Notes: generated from the letters alone by a model not told the origin. Shown: positions 53,993 to 63,827, counted from the first letter of the stretch. The stretch is DNA of 64,000 bases from Hymenobacter caeli (GCF_013294115.1 NZ_JABSNP010000013.1:84707-148706), one strand, 5' to 3'. Numbers and translations are program-made.

Positions 53993-56155
53993 ATGAAAAG
54001 GATGCTTCCCGGACTACTGCTCTTGGCCAGCGTTGCCGCCGCCCAGGGGCCCCAGGGCCCGCCCGCCACGCCCAAGCGCCCGGTCACCGACACCTACTTC
54101 GGCCAGGCCGTGGTCGACAACTACCGCTGGCTCGAAGACACCAACAGCCCCGAAGTGAAGGCCTGGTTCCAGGCCCAGGGCGACTACACCAAGCAGGCCC
54201 TCGACCAGATTCCGGGCCGCGACAGCCTCATCAGCGCCTTTGTGCGCTACGACAAGCTGCGCCCCGTGCGCTACGGCGAGGTGAAGCAGCGCGGCACGCG
54301 CTACTTCTACCGCAAAACGCTGCCTACCGAAGCCGTGGGCAAGCTGTACCTGCGCGAAGGCAAAACGGGCCCCGAGCGGCTGCTCTTCGACCCCGCGGCC
54401 TACGATAAAACCAAAACCTACGCCATGGCGGCCTTCACGCCCAGCAACGACGGCCAGCAGGTGGTCATCGGCTTGCAGGAGGGCGGGGCCGAGCTGTCGG
54501 CGCTACGCACGCTGGCGGTGGCCACCAAGGCCTTCCGGCCCGAAACCATTGCGTCCGTGTTCGGGGGCGAGGTGACGTGGCTGCCCGACAACAGCGGCTT
54601 CCTCTACACGCCGCAAAACTCCAACGACCCCAAAGACCCCAAGGGCAACCTCGACACCAAGGCGCGGCTGCACCGGCTCGGCACCGACCCCGCGGCCGAC
54701 CCCGAGCTGTTTTCGCGGGCCAAGTACCCCCAGCTGGGCATCCGGCCCGACCAGTATCCCTACGTTTATTTCTCCGACGACGAAACCCAGATTTACGGCG
54801 GCCTAAGTTCAGTTGACAACCGGATAAATGCGTGGGTGGCCGCCCCGGCTGATTTGCGCAAGCCCACCATTCCCTGGAAACGCCTGGCCGCGCCCGCCGA
54901 CAGTGTGTACAACTACCTGAAGCTGGGCGGCCAACTGTACCTCTACAGCATCAAGGGGGCCCCCCGGGGCCGGATTCTGGTCACCGATGCGGCCAACCCC
55001 AGCCCCGCCACCGCCCGGGTGCTGCTGCCCGAAGGCAAGCTGCACATCACCGGCATCAGCTCCACGAAGGATTTCCTGTTCGTGACGCTCAACGACGGCA
55101 TCAACGACCAAATCCGGCAGTACGACCCCCGCAGCAAGCAGTGGGCCCCCGTGCCGCTGCCCCTCAACGGCTCGGCCGCCGTGATGCCGCTCGACGCGCC
55201 CCGCAGCAACGACGTGCTGGTCGACGTCACGTCCTGGAAACAGCCCCTGACGCTGTACGACTACAGCCCCGCGACCCGGAAGCTGGCCGTTAGCCGCTTC
55301 GACGTGCCCGCGAAGTACCCCGGCGTGGCCGACCTGGTAGTGGAAGAGGTGGAAGCGCCCGGCCACGACGGGGCGCAGGTGCCCCTCACGCTGATTTACC
55401 GCAAAGGGCTGAAAAAAGACGGGCAGGCGGTGTGCTACATGACCGGCTACGGGGCCTACGGCATCTCGGCCACGCCCTACTTCAGCACCCGCTACCTGGC
55501 CCTGCTCAACAAAGGCGTGGTGGTGGCCGTGACGCACCCGCGCGGCGGCTCCGAAAAAGGCCAGACCTGGTACCGCGCCGGCTACCAAACCACCAAGCCC
55601 AACACCTGGAAAGACTTCATTTCCTGCGGCGAATACCTCGTCAAAAACAGCTACACCAGCCCCCAGCACCTCATCGGCGAGGGCACTAGTGCGGGCGGCG
55701 TCCTCATTGGCCGGGCCATTACCGAGCGGCCCGACTTATTTGCGGCGGCCATCAGCAACGTGAGTTGCTCCAACGCAATGCGGTTCGAGAACTCGCCCAA
55801 CGGCCCCGTTAACGCCCCCGAGTTTGGCACCGTCAAAGACTCGGTGCAGTGCCGGGGCCTCTACGAGATGGACGCTTTCCAGCACGTGAAAGCCGGCACC
55901 AAGTACCCGGCCGTGCTGTGCGTGGGCGGCATGAACGACCCGCGCGTCATCGTGTGGCAGCCGGGCAAGTTCGCCGCGGCCCTGCAAGCCGCCAGCACCT
56001 CGGGCAAGCCCGTGCTCATGCAGGTCAACTACGACAACGGCCACTTCACCGAAGACAAAAAAGTGGCCTTCCGCAACTTTGCCAACATGTACGCCTTCGC
56101 CCTCTGGCAAGCCGGCCACCCCGAATTCCAGCCCGCCACAATCGCGGTAAGGTAA
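53993..56155 (+). CDS. Prolyl oligopeptidase family serine peptidase (S9A)
   Basis: The 720-residue protein has a signal peptide, an N-terminal seven-bladed propeller (about 30-430) and a C-terminal alpha/beta-hydrolase domain. The catalytic triad can be read as Ser566 (GEGTSAGG), Asp649 (GMNDPRV) and His684 (NGHF). It probably degrades proline-containing peptides in the periplasm. The gene stands on the plus strand between clpX and clpP and ends in its own strong terminator, so it interrupts that operon. Confidence 0.93.
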   Translation: MKRMLPGLLLLASVAAAQGPQGPPATPKRPVTDTYFGQAVVDNYRWLEDTNSPEVKAWFQAQGDYTKQALDQIPGRDSLISAFVRYDKLRPVRYGEVKQRGTRYFYRKTLPTEAVGKLYLREGKTGPERLLFDPAAYDKTKTYAMAAFTPSNDGQQVVIGLQEGGAELSALRTLAVATKAFRPETIASVFGGEVTWLPDNSGFLYTPQNSNDPKDPKGNLDTKARLHRLGTDPAADPELFSRAKYPQLGIRPDQYPYVYFSDDETQIYGGLSSVDNRINAWVAAPADLRKPTIPWKRLAAPADSVYNYLKLGGQLYLYSIKGAPRGRILVTDAANPSPATARVLLPEGKLHITGISSTKDFLFVTLNDGINDQIRQYDPRSKQWAPVPLPLNGSAAVMPLDAPRSNDVLVDVTSWKQPLTLYDYSPATRKLAVSRFDVPAKYPGVADLVVEEVEAPGHDGAQVPLTLIYRKGLKKDGQAVCYMTGYGAYGISATPYFSTRYLALLNKGVVVAVTHPRGGSEKGQTWYRAGYQTTKPNTWKDFISCGEYLVKNSYTSPQHLIGEGTSAGGVLIGRAITERPDLFAAAISNVSCSNAMRFENSPNGPVNAPEFGTVKDSVQCRGLYEMDAFQHVKAGTKYPAVLCVGGMNDPRVIVWQPGKFAAALQAASTSGKPVLMQVNYDNGHFTEDKKVAFRNFANMYAFALWQAGHPEFQPATIAVR

Positions 56156-56173
56156 GCTGAGCCCGTAACCAGG

Positions 56174-56218
56174 CAACAAAAGAGGCCCCTGCTAGCGTAG
56201 CAGGGGCCTCTTTTGTTG
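56174..56218. terminator. Strong bidirectional terminator
   Basis: A perfect 21-bp stem (56174-56194 with 56198-56218, loop of 3) including GAGGCCCCTGC, between convergent genes ending at 56155 and 56257. Confidence 0.9.
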
Positions 56219-56256
56219 AATCAGCGAAATCCTTTTAAATCTGCAAAATCTGCGAT

Positions 56257-56964
56257 TTAGGCTTTCTTCTTCTCCAGCACTTCGTCAATCAGGCCGTACT
56301 CCTTGGCTTCGTCGGCCCGCATCCAGTAGTCACGGTCCGAGTTGTCGTGGATTTCCTGGTACGTTTTGCCGGTGTGCTGGGCCAAAATGTCATACAGCTC
56401 TTTCTTGAGCTTCAGGATTTCGCGGGCCGTGATTTCAATGTCCGACGACTGGCCCTGGGCCCCGCCCGACGGCTGGTGAATCATGACGCGGGCGTGCGGC
56501 AGGGCCGAGCGCTTGTTGGCCGCGCCGCCGGCCAGCAGCACGGCGCCCATCGAGGCGGCGAGGCCGGTGCAAATCGTGGCCACGTCGGGGTTCACGTACT
56601 GCATCGTGTCGTAGATGCCCAGGCCCGCGTACACCGACCCGCCGGGCGAGTTGATGTAGAGCAGGATGTCTTTTTTGGCATCGGCCGACTCCAGAAACAG
56701 CATTTGCGCCGTTAGGATGTTGGCCACGTAGTCGTCCACAGCCGTGCCCAGGAACACGATGCGGTCCATGATGAGGCGCGAAAACACGTCGATTTCGGCG
56801 AAGCGCGTGGGGCGCTCCTCAATCACCGAGCGGGTCATGCCCGTGGGCATGATGAGGCCGCCGCGGGTCTGGCCTTCCACGTGTTGGATGTACTGGTCCA
56901 CGCCCAGGCCGCTCAGGCCCTGGTGCTTCACGGCAAACTTGCGGAATTCTTGTTTATTCAGCAT
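56257..56964 (-). CDS. clpP: ATP-dependent Clp protease proteolytic subunit
   Basis: ATG 56964 gives 235 residues. The triad is Ser138 (GLAASMG), His163 (MIHQPSGG) and Asp212 (RDYWM), with spacing equal to E. coli ClpP. INSPGGSV and the C-terminal [10 protein letters not shown] are present. An extra N-terminal segment of about 40 residues relative to E. coli could be a propeptide. It forms the barrel that degrades substrates delivered by ClpX. A separate hairpin terminator lies between it and tig. Confidence 0.95.
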   Translation of the reverse strand: MLNKQEFRKFAVKHQGLSGLGVDQYIQHVEGQTRGGLIMPTGMTRSVIEERPTRFAEIDVFSRLIMDRIVFLGTAVDDYVANILTAQMLFLESADAKKDILLYINSPGGSVYAGLGIYDTMQYVNPDVATICTGLAASMGAVLLAGGAANKRSALPHARVMIHQPSGGAQGQSSDIEITAREILKLKKELYDILAQHTGKTYQEIHDNSDRDYWMRADEAKEYGLIDEVLEKKKA

Positions 56965-57056
56965 TAGAAGGAAAAATAAGGGGGTAAGCAGTCGCTGGCC
57001 CGGTGGCAAAACAAAAGACGGTTCCGGGGCCCTAATGTTGTAAACAAACAGCCAAC

Positions 57057-57089
57057 AAAAAAGCCCTTACCGTCAAAGTAAGGGCTTTT
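57057..57089 (-). terminator. Rho-independent terminator of tig
   Basis: On the minus strand, stem GTAAGGGCTTTT/AAAAGCCCTTAC with loop of 7 followed by a T-run, 22 bp past the tig stop. It separates tig from clpP transcription. Confidence 0.8.
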
Positions 57090-57110
57090 CCGATTCAAAA
57101 CCTGCGCTGC

Positions 57111-58439
57111 TTAGCTGTTCAGGTTTCGGAATTCTTCGGCCGTTACGGGCTTATCGGTAACAACAACTTTGCCGCGCAGGTTTTCGAGCACTTTCTCTGC
57201 CAGAATGGCCTCGTACTCGGCCACGTACTGCTTGCCATTATCCTGCTTGAGGTAGCTGTCGGCGTAGCCGCGCATCGACTCGCGCATGTCGTCGGGCATG
57301 TTGGGCATGCTGAACTGGCCCATGATTTTGTCGAGCGTGCGGTTCACAATCTCGTCGTTGCTCACTTTCAGGTCGGCTTTTTCCACCACCTTGTTGCGGA
57401 TCAGGCTCCACTTCAGCTCCTTGGCGTAGTCGTTGTAGTGTTCCTCCACCTGCTCGGCGGTGAGCTTGCCGGCGTTGGCCCGCACCAGCCACTTCTTGAA
57501 GAACTCGGCGGGCAGCTTGATGTCCAGGCCGGTCACCAGCTTCTCCACGATGGCGTTGTTCAGGGCCCCGTCGCTCTCGCGGTCGTAGTTCTGCTGCATC
57601 GTCTCGCGCACCTTGGCGTCAAACTCCTCCTGGCTCGACACGGCCTCGGGGCCGAACACCTTGTCGAACAGCTCCTGGTTCATCTCCGGGGCGGCCGTGC
57701 GATTGATTTTCTCCACGCTCAGCACGTAGTCGCCGCTGGCATCGGCTACTTCGGCCTTGGTTAGGCCCGAAAAATTGGCAATAGCCGTAGCGTCGTGGTC
57801 AAAAGCGTTTTGCAAATCGAACGTCAGCACGTCGCCCGCTTTCACCCCAATGAACTGCTCCGCGCCGTTCTTTACCTTATTTATAGGCAGCAGCACCGTG
57901 CGGCCTTCGCCTTCCTCAGCAGCCTTTTTCAGCTTGCCAAACAGGTAGTCGTTGGCTTCCGAAGCGTCGGGGTTAGTGGTTTCGCCGTACTGGCGGGCAA
58001 TCTGCTCGTTGGTTTGCTGCACGGTGTCCTCGTCGAGGCTCACCTGGTGGCGCTCCACTTCTATGGTGCCGTCGGCGGGCAGCTCCACTTCGGGCAGCAG
58101 GCCCAGCTCGAACTGAAAATCGAAATCTTTGGCGGTATCGAAATCCACGTCGCTGGCCACCGGCAGGGGCTCACCCAGCAGGCGCAGGTTCTGCTCCTTC
58201 ACGTAGCCGTCCACGGCCTTGCCCAGGGTTTTGTTGATTTCGTCGGCCAGGATGCCCTTGCCGTACATCTTTTTCACCATGCCCACGGGCACTTTGCCGG
58301 GGCGGAAGCCCTTCACCTGGGCCCGCTTGGTGTAGTCCTTAATTTGCGCGTCCACGGTGGCGGCGTAGTCGGCTTCGGTCAGATGCACGGTCAGCAGCCC
58401 GGTCAGCTGCTCGTCGTTGCGGTCCAGCGTAATGTTCAT
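57111..58439 (-). CDS. tig: Trigger factor
   Basis: ATG 58439 gives 442 residues. The N-terminal ribosome-binding domain has the signature GFRPGKVP with the preceding TVDAQIKDYTKRAQ helix; the C-terminal domain is helical and charged. The middle segment (about 140-250) is diverged from classical FKBP peptidyl-prolyl isomerase, as in other Bacteroidota. It binds nascent chains at the ribosome tunnel exit. It has its own terminator, and clpP follows. Confidence 0.94.
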   Translation of the reverse strand: MNITLDRNDEQLTGLLTVHLTEADYAATVDAQIKDYTKRAQVKGFRPGKVPVGMVKKMYGKGILADEINKTLGKAVDGYVKEQNLRLLGEPLPVASDVDFDTAKDFDFQFELGLLPEVELPADGTIEVERHQVSLDEDTVQQTNEQIARQYGETTNPDASEANDYLFGKLKKAAEEGEGRTVLLPINKVKNGAEQFIGVKAGDVLTFDLQNAFDHDATAIANFSGLTKAEVADASGDYVLSVEKINRTAAPEMNQELFDKVFGPEAVSSQEEFDAKVRETMQQNYDRESDGALNNAIVEKLVTGLDIKLPAEFFKKWLVRANAGKLTAEQVEEHYNDYAKELKWSLIRNKVVEKADLKVSNDEIVNRTLDKIMGQFSMPNMPDDMRESMRGYADSYLKQDNGKQYVAEYEAILAEKVLENLRGKVVVTDKPVTAEEFRNLNS

Positions 58440-58489
58440 TAGCGGCAAAAGAGGGCCCCCGCCGCGCGGGCACCCATCGGGTTAGTGGT

Positions 58490-58520
58490 AAAAAGAAACC
58501 CCCAACTGCAAAGCTGAGGG
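58490..58520 (-). terminator. Probable terminator of tRNA-Leu
   Basis: On the minus strand an 8-bp stem (GU pairs included; 58499-58506 with 58513-58520) is followed by TTTCTTTTT, 21 bp past the tRNA end. Confidence 0.5.
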
Positions 58521-58540
58521 CCGGAAAAAAGCGTAACTAG

Positions 58541-58622
58541 TGCGGATAGAGGGACTCGAACCCACACGCCTTGCGGCACCAGATCCTAAGTCTGGCACGT
58601 CTACCAATTTCGCCATATCCGC
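58541..58622 (-). tRNA. tRNA-Leu (anticodon TAG)
   Basis: The 82-nt minus-strand sequence folds as a tRNA: acceptor GCGGATA/TATCCGC, D-loop with AATTGGTAGAC, anticodon stem CCAGA/TCTGG around loop CTTAGGA, a long variable arm, and T-loop GGTTCGAGTCC. The loop anticodon TAG reads CUA/CUG leucine codons. The long variable arm is typical of tRNA-Leu. No encoded CCA. Confidence 0.97.
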
Positions 58623-58654
58623 GGCAAAGCCTCGAGCCAATTGCTACGGGCCCG

Positions 58655-58686
58655 CAAAGGTACTGATTGTTTGGTAGGTTCGCAAA
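58655..58686 (-). promoter_or_regulatory. Promoter of tRNA-Leu (TTTG-N20-TACCTTTG)
   Basis: On the minus strand TTTG (58683-58686) is 20 bp upstream of TACCTTTG (58655-58662), a full match to the Bacteroidota -33/-7 pattern, 33 bp before the tRNA 5' end. Confidence 0.75.
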
Positions 58687-58766
58687 ACCCGCGCACTTAT
58701 CCCCGGAGCCGGCCCTTGGCAGGGGCCCGAACACTTTTTTCGCCCCGCGCTTGTTATTTTACCGCT

Positions 58767-60965
58767 ATGTCCCCCGTTATCGATATCGAAGCCGAGCGCC
58801 AGGAAATCCTGCGCCAGTACCGCCGCTTGCTGCGCACGGCCAAGCCCTACCTGCACGGCGACGACGCCAAGCTCATCAAAAAGGCCTTTAACACCAGCTT
58901 GGAGGCTCATAAAGAGATGCGCCGCAAGTCGGGCGAGCCCTACATCCTGCACCCGCTGGCCGTGGCCCAGATTGCGGTGGAGGAAATCGGGCTCGGCACC
59001 ACCAGCATCGTGTCGGCCCTGCTGCACGACGTAGTGGAGGACACGGCCTGGGAGATATCCGACGTGGAGCGCGAGTTCGGCCCCAAAGTGGCCCGCATCA
59101 TCGACGGCCTGACCAAGATTTCGGGCGTGTTCGACTACGGCACTTCCGAGCAGGCCGAGAACTTCCGCAAGATGCTGCTCACGCTCAGCGAAGACGTGCG
59201 CGTCATCCTCATCAAGCTCGCCGACCGCCTGCACAACATGCGGACCCTCGACTCGATGCCGCGCCACAAGCAGCTGAAAATCGCCTCTGAAACGCTCTAC
59301 CTGTATGCTCCTCTGGCCCACCGCCTGGGTCTCTACGTCATCAAAAGCGAGCTGGAAGACCTGTACTTGAAGTACACCGACACGGAAGTGTACGCCGACA
59401 TCAAGGACCGCATCAAGCAGAGCCAAAGCGCCCGTAACCGCTTTATCAAGGACTTTGTGCATCCGATTGACGAGGAGCTGAAAAACCAGGGCTTTCAATT
59501 TGAAATCAAGGGCCGGCCGAAAAGCGTCTATTCCATCCTCAAAAAGATAAAAAAGCAGAACATCCCGTTTGAAGAAGTGTACGACCTGTTCGCCATTCGC
59601 GTGATTCTGGACGTGCCGCCGGAGCAGGAAAAAGCCGCTTGCTGGCAGGTGTACAGCATCGTGACCGACTTCTACCAGCCCAACCCCGACCGCCTGCGCG
59701 ATTGGGTGAGCACGCCCAAGGCCAACGGCTACGAGAGCCTGCACACCACCGTGATGTCGCGCTCGGGCTCGTGGGTGGAAGTGCAGATTCGCTCGCGCCG
59801 CATGGACGACATCGCCGAAAAAGGCTACGCTGCCCACTGGAAGTATAAAACTGCCGACCCCACCCACGCCGAATCCGGCATCGAAACTTGGGTGAGCAAG
59901 GTGCGCGAGATGCTGGAAACCAACAAGTCCAGCGCCCTCGAATTCATGGACGAGTTTCGCCAGAACCTGTTCGTGAAGGAAGTGTACGTGTTTACGCCCA
60001 AGGGCAAGCTCATCATCCTGCCCGACAAGGCCACGGCCCTGGACTTTGCCTTCGACATCCACTCCCAAATCGGCCTGCACTGCCTCGGGGCCAAAGTGAA
60101 CCAAAAGCTGGAACCCCTAAGCTACCAGCTGCACAACGGCGACCAAGTGGAAATCCTGACTTCGCACAAGCAGCGCCCCACCGAGGAATGGCTGACCTAC
60201 GTCACCACGTCCAAGGCCCGCTCCAAAATCAAGGAATTCCTGCGTGACGACAAACGCGCCAAGGCCGAGGACGGAAAATTCATCCTGAAAAAGCGGATGG
60301 AATTGATTGGGGTGCCCTGCACGCAGGACACCTTCAACCGGGTTTTGAGCTACTTCAACGTTCCCACGGCCCAGGAATTCTACTACCGCCTGGCCGTGGG
60401 CCAGCTCGACGGCCGCGAAATCCGCGAGTCGCTCTTCACCGATACCACGCCGCGCCCGCCCGCGCTCGAACCCAAGTCGTTCGATACGGAAGTACAAAAA
60501 ATCCGGGGCGTGCGGCCCGATATGCTCGTGGTGGGCGAGCGCACCGACAAGTTCAATCACAGCCTGGCGCGGTGCTGCAACCCCATCCCCGGCGACGACG
60601 TGTTCGGCTTCGAAACCGACCAGGGCCTCATCATCCACCGCACCAGCTGCCCCCGGGCCGTCGATTTGATGTCGAACTACGGCAACCGCATCGTCCGCGC
60701 CAAGTGGACGGAGCAGTCAGAACTGGCCTTTCTGGCCGGCATCCGCCTCAAAGGCTCCGACCGGGTGGGCATCGTCAACGACGTCACCCGCATTATTTCC
60801 ACCAGCCTAAAGGTGAATATGCGCTCCATCACCGTCGATTCGAACGATGGATTTTTTGAGGGCCAGATTATGGTGTTCGTCAACGACACCGACCACCTTA
60901 CCAAGCTCATCCAGCGCCTGAACAAAGTGAACGGCGTATTGCAGGTAGAACGTTTTGACTCCTAA
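58767..60965 (+). CDS. rel: Bifunctional (p)ppGpp synthetase/hydrolase
   Basis: ATG 58767 gives 732 residues. The N-terminal HD hydrolase domain has His62 and the HDVVED motif (87-92), so it should be active. The synthetase domain has GRPKSVYSI (from Gly249) and EVQIRSRRMD. A TGS domain (about 408-470, EVYVFTPKGKLIILPDKATALDF) and a C-terminal ACT domain follow. It controls the stringent response alarmone. It starts divergently from tRNA-Leu and its stop overlaps the next frame. Confidence 0.95.
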   Translation: MSPVIDIEAERQEILRQYRRLLRTAKPYLHGDDAKLIKKAFNTSLEAHKEMRRKSGEPYILHPLAVAQIAVEEIGLGTTSIVSALLHDVVEDTAWEISDVEREFGPKVARIIDGLTKISGVFDYGTSEQAENFRKMLLTLSEDVRVILIKLADRLHNMRTLDSMPRHKQLKIASETLYLYAPLAHRLGLYVIKSELEDLYLKYTDTEVYADIKDRIKQSQSARNRFIKDFVHPIDEELKNQGFQFEIKGRPKSVYSILKKIKKQNIPFEEVYDLFAIRVILDVPPEQEKAACWQVYSIVTDFYQPNPDRLRDWVSTPKANGYESLHTTVMSRSGSWVEVQIRSRRMDDIAEKGYAAHWKYKTADPTHAESGIETWVSKVREMLETNKSSALEFMDEFRQNLFVKEVYVFTPKGKLIILPDKATALDFAFDIHSQIGLHCLGAKVNQKLEPLSYQLHNGDQVEILTSHKQRPTEEWLTYVTTSKARSKIKEFLRDDKRAKAEDGKFILKKRMELIGVPCTQDTFNRVLSYFNVPTAQEFYYRLAVGQLDGREIRESLFTDTTPRPPALEPKSFDTEVQKIRGVRPDMLVVGERTDKFNHSLARCCNPIPGDDVFGFETDQGLIIHRTSCPRAVDLMSNYGNRIVRAKWTEQSELAFLAGIRLKGSDRVGIVNDVTRIISTSLKVNMRSITVDSNDGFFEGQIMVFVNDTDHLTKLIQRLNKVNGVLQVERFDS

Positions 60966-61305
60966 GCCACCCGTGGGGGCCCCCGCCGCCATCATTTGCC
61001 ACGGCATTGGCGTCAACGGGCGCACTCAATGCGCTCATTACCATTCCGAGCGCGACCTCGTGGCCATCAAATTCAAGTGCTGCAATAGTTTTTATGCCTG
61101 CATCGAGTGCCACAACGAAACGGCCGGCCACCCGCCCGTTGTTTGGGGCAAAACCGAGCGGCAAACACCCGGCATTCTCTGCGGCAACTGCCACAGCACG
61201 CTCACCATCGCCGAGTACTTCGCCTGCGACAATGCCTGCCCGGTGTGCCAGGCCGCTTTCAACCCCGGTTGCGCCAAGCATTACCATCTTTACTTTGAAA
61301 TGTGA
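60955..61305 (+). CDS. CHY zinc finger protein
   Basis: The 116-residue protein is full of paired Cys/His: CHGIG, CAHYHSERD, CCNSFYACIECHNE, CGNCHS, CDNACPVC and CAKHYH, matching the CHY zinc finger family (PF05495), which binds zinc and relates to yeast Hot13. A TTG start at 60955 overlaps the rel stop by 11 bp; GTG 60973 is the alternative. The overlap suggests translational coupling to rel. Function in bacteria is not known. Confidence 0.88.
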   Translation: MTPKPPVGAPAAIICHGIGVNGRTQCAHYHSERDLVAIKFKCCNSFYACIECHNETAGHPPVVWGKTERQTPGILCGNCHSTLTIAEYFACDNACPVCQAAFNPGCAKHYHLYFEM

Positions 61306-61381
61306 AACCAACCGTTATCACTGACCACCGTGCCGCCCGGAGCCCCGTCTCATTTCTTCTCATCCCATAATTCCACTTGAA

Positions 61382-61978
61382 ATGCCACTTTCCGTCACTT
61401 CATCGGCTGCCAAAGACCTGGCTAAAACGGCAGGGCAGGAGGTGGGCGGTTCTTCGGAAACCGGCTACGCCGCCAAGCACACCCCCAGCGTAGCCTCGCA
61501 GGCCCCGCTAAACGTGGATAAGTTGGAGGAGGTCAAAAAAATCTTCACGGCCCACCTCGAAAATAAAGGACTGCGCAAAACGGCCGAACGCTATGCCATT
61601 CTCGAAGAGATATACGCCCGCTCGGGCCACTTCGACGTGGAGGAGCTGTACGTCGGCATGAAGGCCCGCAACTTACAGGTGAGCCGCGCCACGGTGTACA
61701 ACACCTTGGACTTGTTGGTCGAACAGGGCCTCGTCAGCAAGCACCAGTTCGGTCGTAATCTGGCCCAGTACGAAAAGAGCTACGGCTACCGCCAGCACGA
61801 CCACGTCATTTGCACCGAATGCCATAAAGTGGTGGAATTCTGCGACCCCCGCATCCACGGCATCCAAACGATGGTGGGCGACCTGCTGAACTTCCATATC
61901 TTGCACCACTCTTTGAACCTCTACGGCATCTGCGGCGACTGCCGCGCCAAGGCCGCCCGCGCCCAAGAGCCCGCATGA
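61382..61978 (+). CDS. Fur family transcriptional regulator
   Basis: The 198-residue protein has a winged-helix DNA-binding domain (about 60-115, [18 protein letters not shown]) and a dimerisation domain with metal ligands: [11 protein letters not shown] (Cys144, Cys147) and CGDC (Cys184, Cys187). An extra N-terminal tail of about 45 residues is Ser/Thr-rich and unusual. It may regulate iron, zinc or peroxide response. It overlaps the STAS gene by 4 bp (ATGA). Confidence 0.93.
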   Translation: MPLSVTSSAAKDLAKTAGQEVGGSSETGYAAKHTPSVASQAPLNVDKLEEVKKIFTAHLENKGLRKTAERYAILEEIYARSGHFDVEELYVGMKARNLQVSRATVYNTLDLLVEQGLVSKHQFGRNLAQYEKSYGYRQHDHVICTECHKVVEFCDPRIHGIQTMVGDLLNFHILHHSLNLYGICGDCRAKAARAQEPA

Positions 61979-62325
61979 CCACCACCAGTTCCCTGCACAA
62001 CGGCATCCTCTTCGTGCGCCTCGCCGGCGATTTAGTTGGCCCCCCCGATACCGCGCCGCTCGTGCAGGCCGTAAATGAATACCTTGGGGCCGCCGTCACA
62101 AGCTGCGCCATCGATTTGTCGGACGTGCGATACATCAACAGCACGGGCATCGGGGTATTAGTGTCGCTACTCACGAAGTTCCGTACCCGCGGCGGCGAGA
62201 TGGTCCTCATCAACCCCGCTGACCACCCGCGCAAACTGCTGGCCCTTACTAAGCTCAATAATATCTTCACCATCGCCGCCGACGAAGCCGCCGCCCGCCA
62301 TCAGTTGACCCCGGCCGCCCTCTAG
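61975..62325 (+). CDS. STAS domain protein (anti-sigma factor antagonist type)
   Basis: The 116-residue protein is a single STAS domain. The phosphoserine loop is INSTGIGVL with Ser56, where SpoIIAA has a DSSG motif; Asp is replaced by Asn55. It may act as a switch in a partner-switching pathway, but no anti-sigma kinase is adjacent. It overlaps the Fur-family gene by 4 bp, so they are co-translated. Confidence 0.9.
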   Translation: MTTTSSLHNGILFVRLAGDLVGPPDTAPLVQAVNEYLGAAVTSCAIDLSDVRYINSTGIGVLVSLLTKFRTRGGEMVLINPADHPRKLLALTKLNNIFTIAADEAAARHQLTPAAL

Positions 62326-62339
62326 GCGGCTATTTTTTT
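62314..62339 (+). terminator. Terminator overlapping the STAS stop codon
   Basis: A 6-bp stem GCCGCC/GGCGGC with loop CTCTA, then TTTTTTT. The stop codon is within the hairpin. Confidence 0.6.
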
Positions 62340-62468
62340 GCTGTCTTCCATCCTTAATCCAGTGTACCGCGCTAGAAGGGCTCCGAATCAGTAAGCCTTC
62401 CCCCAGTAATTAATTCCAATCAAGGTAATAAGCAGCCTAGCTGCCCGCTACCCACTACCCAAACCACC

Positions 62469-63737
62469 ATGCCCGTAGACGTATTAGTAGGCCTCCAATG
62501 GGGCGATGAAGGCAAAGGCAAAATTGTCGATGTCCTAGCTCCCACCTACGATGCCGTAGCCCGTTTCCAGGGCGGCCCCAACGCTGGCCACACCCTCACC
62601 TTCGATGGTGTCAAACACGTGTTGCACCAAGTGCCGAGCGGCATCTTCCACCCCCACATTCTCAACATCGTTGGCAACGGCGTTGTGCTCGACCCCGTCG
62701 TGTTCCGCGGCGAATTGCAAAAACTCACCGCCAGGGGAGTAGACTGGAGCCACAATCTTTACATTTCCAAAAAAGCCCAACTCATTCTGCCTTCGCACCG
62801 GGCCCTCGACCGCATCAGCGAAGAGGCCCGTGGCAATACCAAAATCGGTAGTACCCTTAAAGGCATTGGCCCCACGTACTCTGATAAGATTGGCCGCGTG
62901 GGCCTGCGCGTGGGCCACATCCTGCTGCCCGATTTTGAAGCGCGTTATAAGGAAGCCGTTGCCCATCATGCCAGCATCGCTGCTCCTTATAAGAAGGGGT
63001 TGGAAATCGAAGAGTTCGAAGCCGATTTCTTCTCTGCCGTCGAGTTCCTCCGCACGCTACAGCTCGCCGATACCGAATACCTGCTTAACGACCTGCTCAC
63101 CCAAGGCAAGCGCGTGCTGGCCGAAGGAGCCCAAGGCTCTTTACTGGACATCGATTTTGGTACCTATCCCTACGTTACTTCTTCCAGCACCATTGCCGCC
63201 GGGGCCTGTACCGGCCTTGGCATCGCCCCCCGCCACATAGACAAGGTGTTCGGCATCACCAAAGCCTACTGCACGCGCGTGGGCAGTGGTCCTTTCCCTA
63301 CCGAGCTGCTCGACGAAGTTGGCGAACAAATTCGCCAGGCTGGCCGCGAGTTCGGGTCTACTACCGGCCGCCCCCGCCGCTGCGGCTGGATCGACCTGCC
63401 CGCGCTTCGCTATGCCATCATGCTCAACGGCGTTACCGAACTGCACCTAATGAAGGCCGACGTCCTCGATGGCTTTGCGGAAATTCGGGCCTGTACTCAT
63501 TACCGCACCGCCACCGGTGAATCCACCCCCCGCTTGCCTGACCCTGGTGAACTGGATGCCGTTACCCCAGAGTACTTAACGCTACCCGGTTGGCACAGCG
63601 ACCTCACCCAACTCACCGATACCACCCAGCTCCCCTCAAACCTGTTGTCCTATCTCACTTTTCTAGAGCACGAGCTGCAAGTGCCCATTCGCATCGTCAG
63701 CGTCAGCCCAGACCGAGTAAGTACTCTATATCGTTAA
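62469..63737 (+). CDS. purA: Adenylosuccinate synthase
   Basis: The 422-residue enzyme has the N-terminal GDEGKGK P-loop (12-18), NAGHT, the GIGPTYSDKIGR motif and GSTTGRPRRCGW, all standard PurA features. It converts IMP and aspartate with GTP to adenylosuccinate in AMP synthesis, in the cytoplasm. Length is typical. Codon third positions look less GC-rich here than in neighbours. A strong terminator follows. Confidence 0.96.
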   Translation: MPVDVLVGLQWGDEGKGKIVDVLAPTYDAVARFQGGPNAGHTLTFDGVKHVLHQVPSGIFHPHILNIVGNGVVLDPVVFRGELQKLTARGVDWSHNLYISKKAQLILPSHRALDRISEEARGNTKIGSTLKGIGPTYSDKIGRVGLRVGHILLPDFEARYKEAVAHHASIAAPYKKGLEIEEFEADFFSAVEFLRTLQLADTEYLLNDLLTQGKRVLAEGAQGSLLDIDFGTYPYVTSSSTIAAGACTGLGIAPRHIDKVFGITKAYCTRVGSGPFPTELLDEVGEQIRQAGREFGSTTGRPRRCGWIDLPALRYAIMLNGVTELHLMKADVLDGFAEIRACTHYRTATGESTPRLPDPGELDAVTPEYLTLPGWHSDLTQLTDTTQLPSNLLSYLTFLEHELQVPIRIVSVSPDRVSTLYR

Positions 63738-63774
63738 TTTGCGGCTATAAGCTGCAGCTATTCCTATGTAAAGA

Positions 63775-63827
63775 GCGCCGCGGTGGTGAGCCTGCTAAAA
63801 AAACAGGCTCGCCACCGCGGCGCTTTT
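63775..63827 (+). terminator. Rho-independent terminator after purA
   Basis: A 20-bp stem (63775-63794 with 63804-63823, one mismatch) around a loop of 9 A-rich bases, followed by TTTT. Confidence 0.85.
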
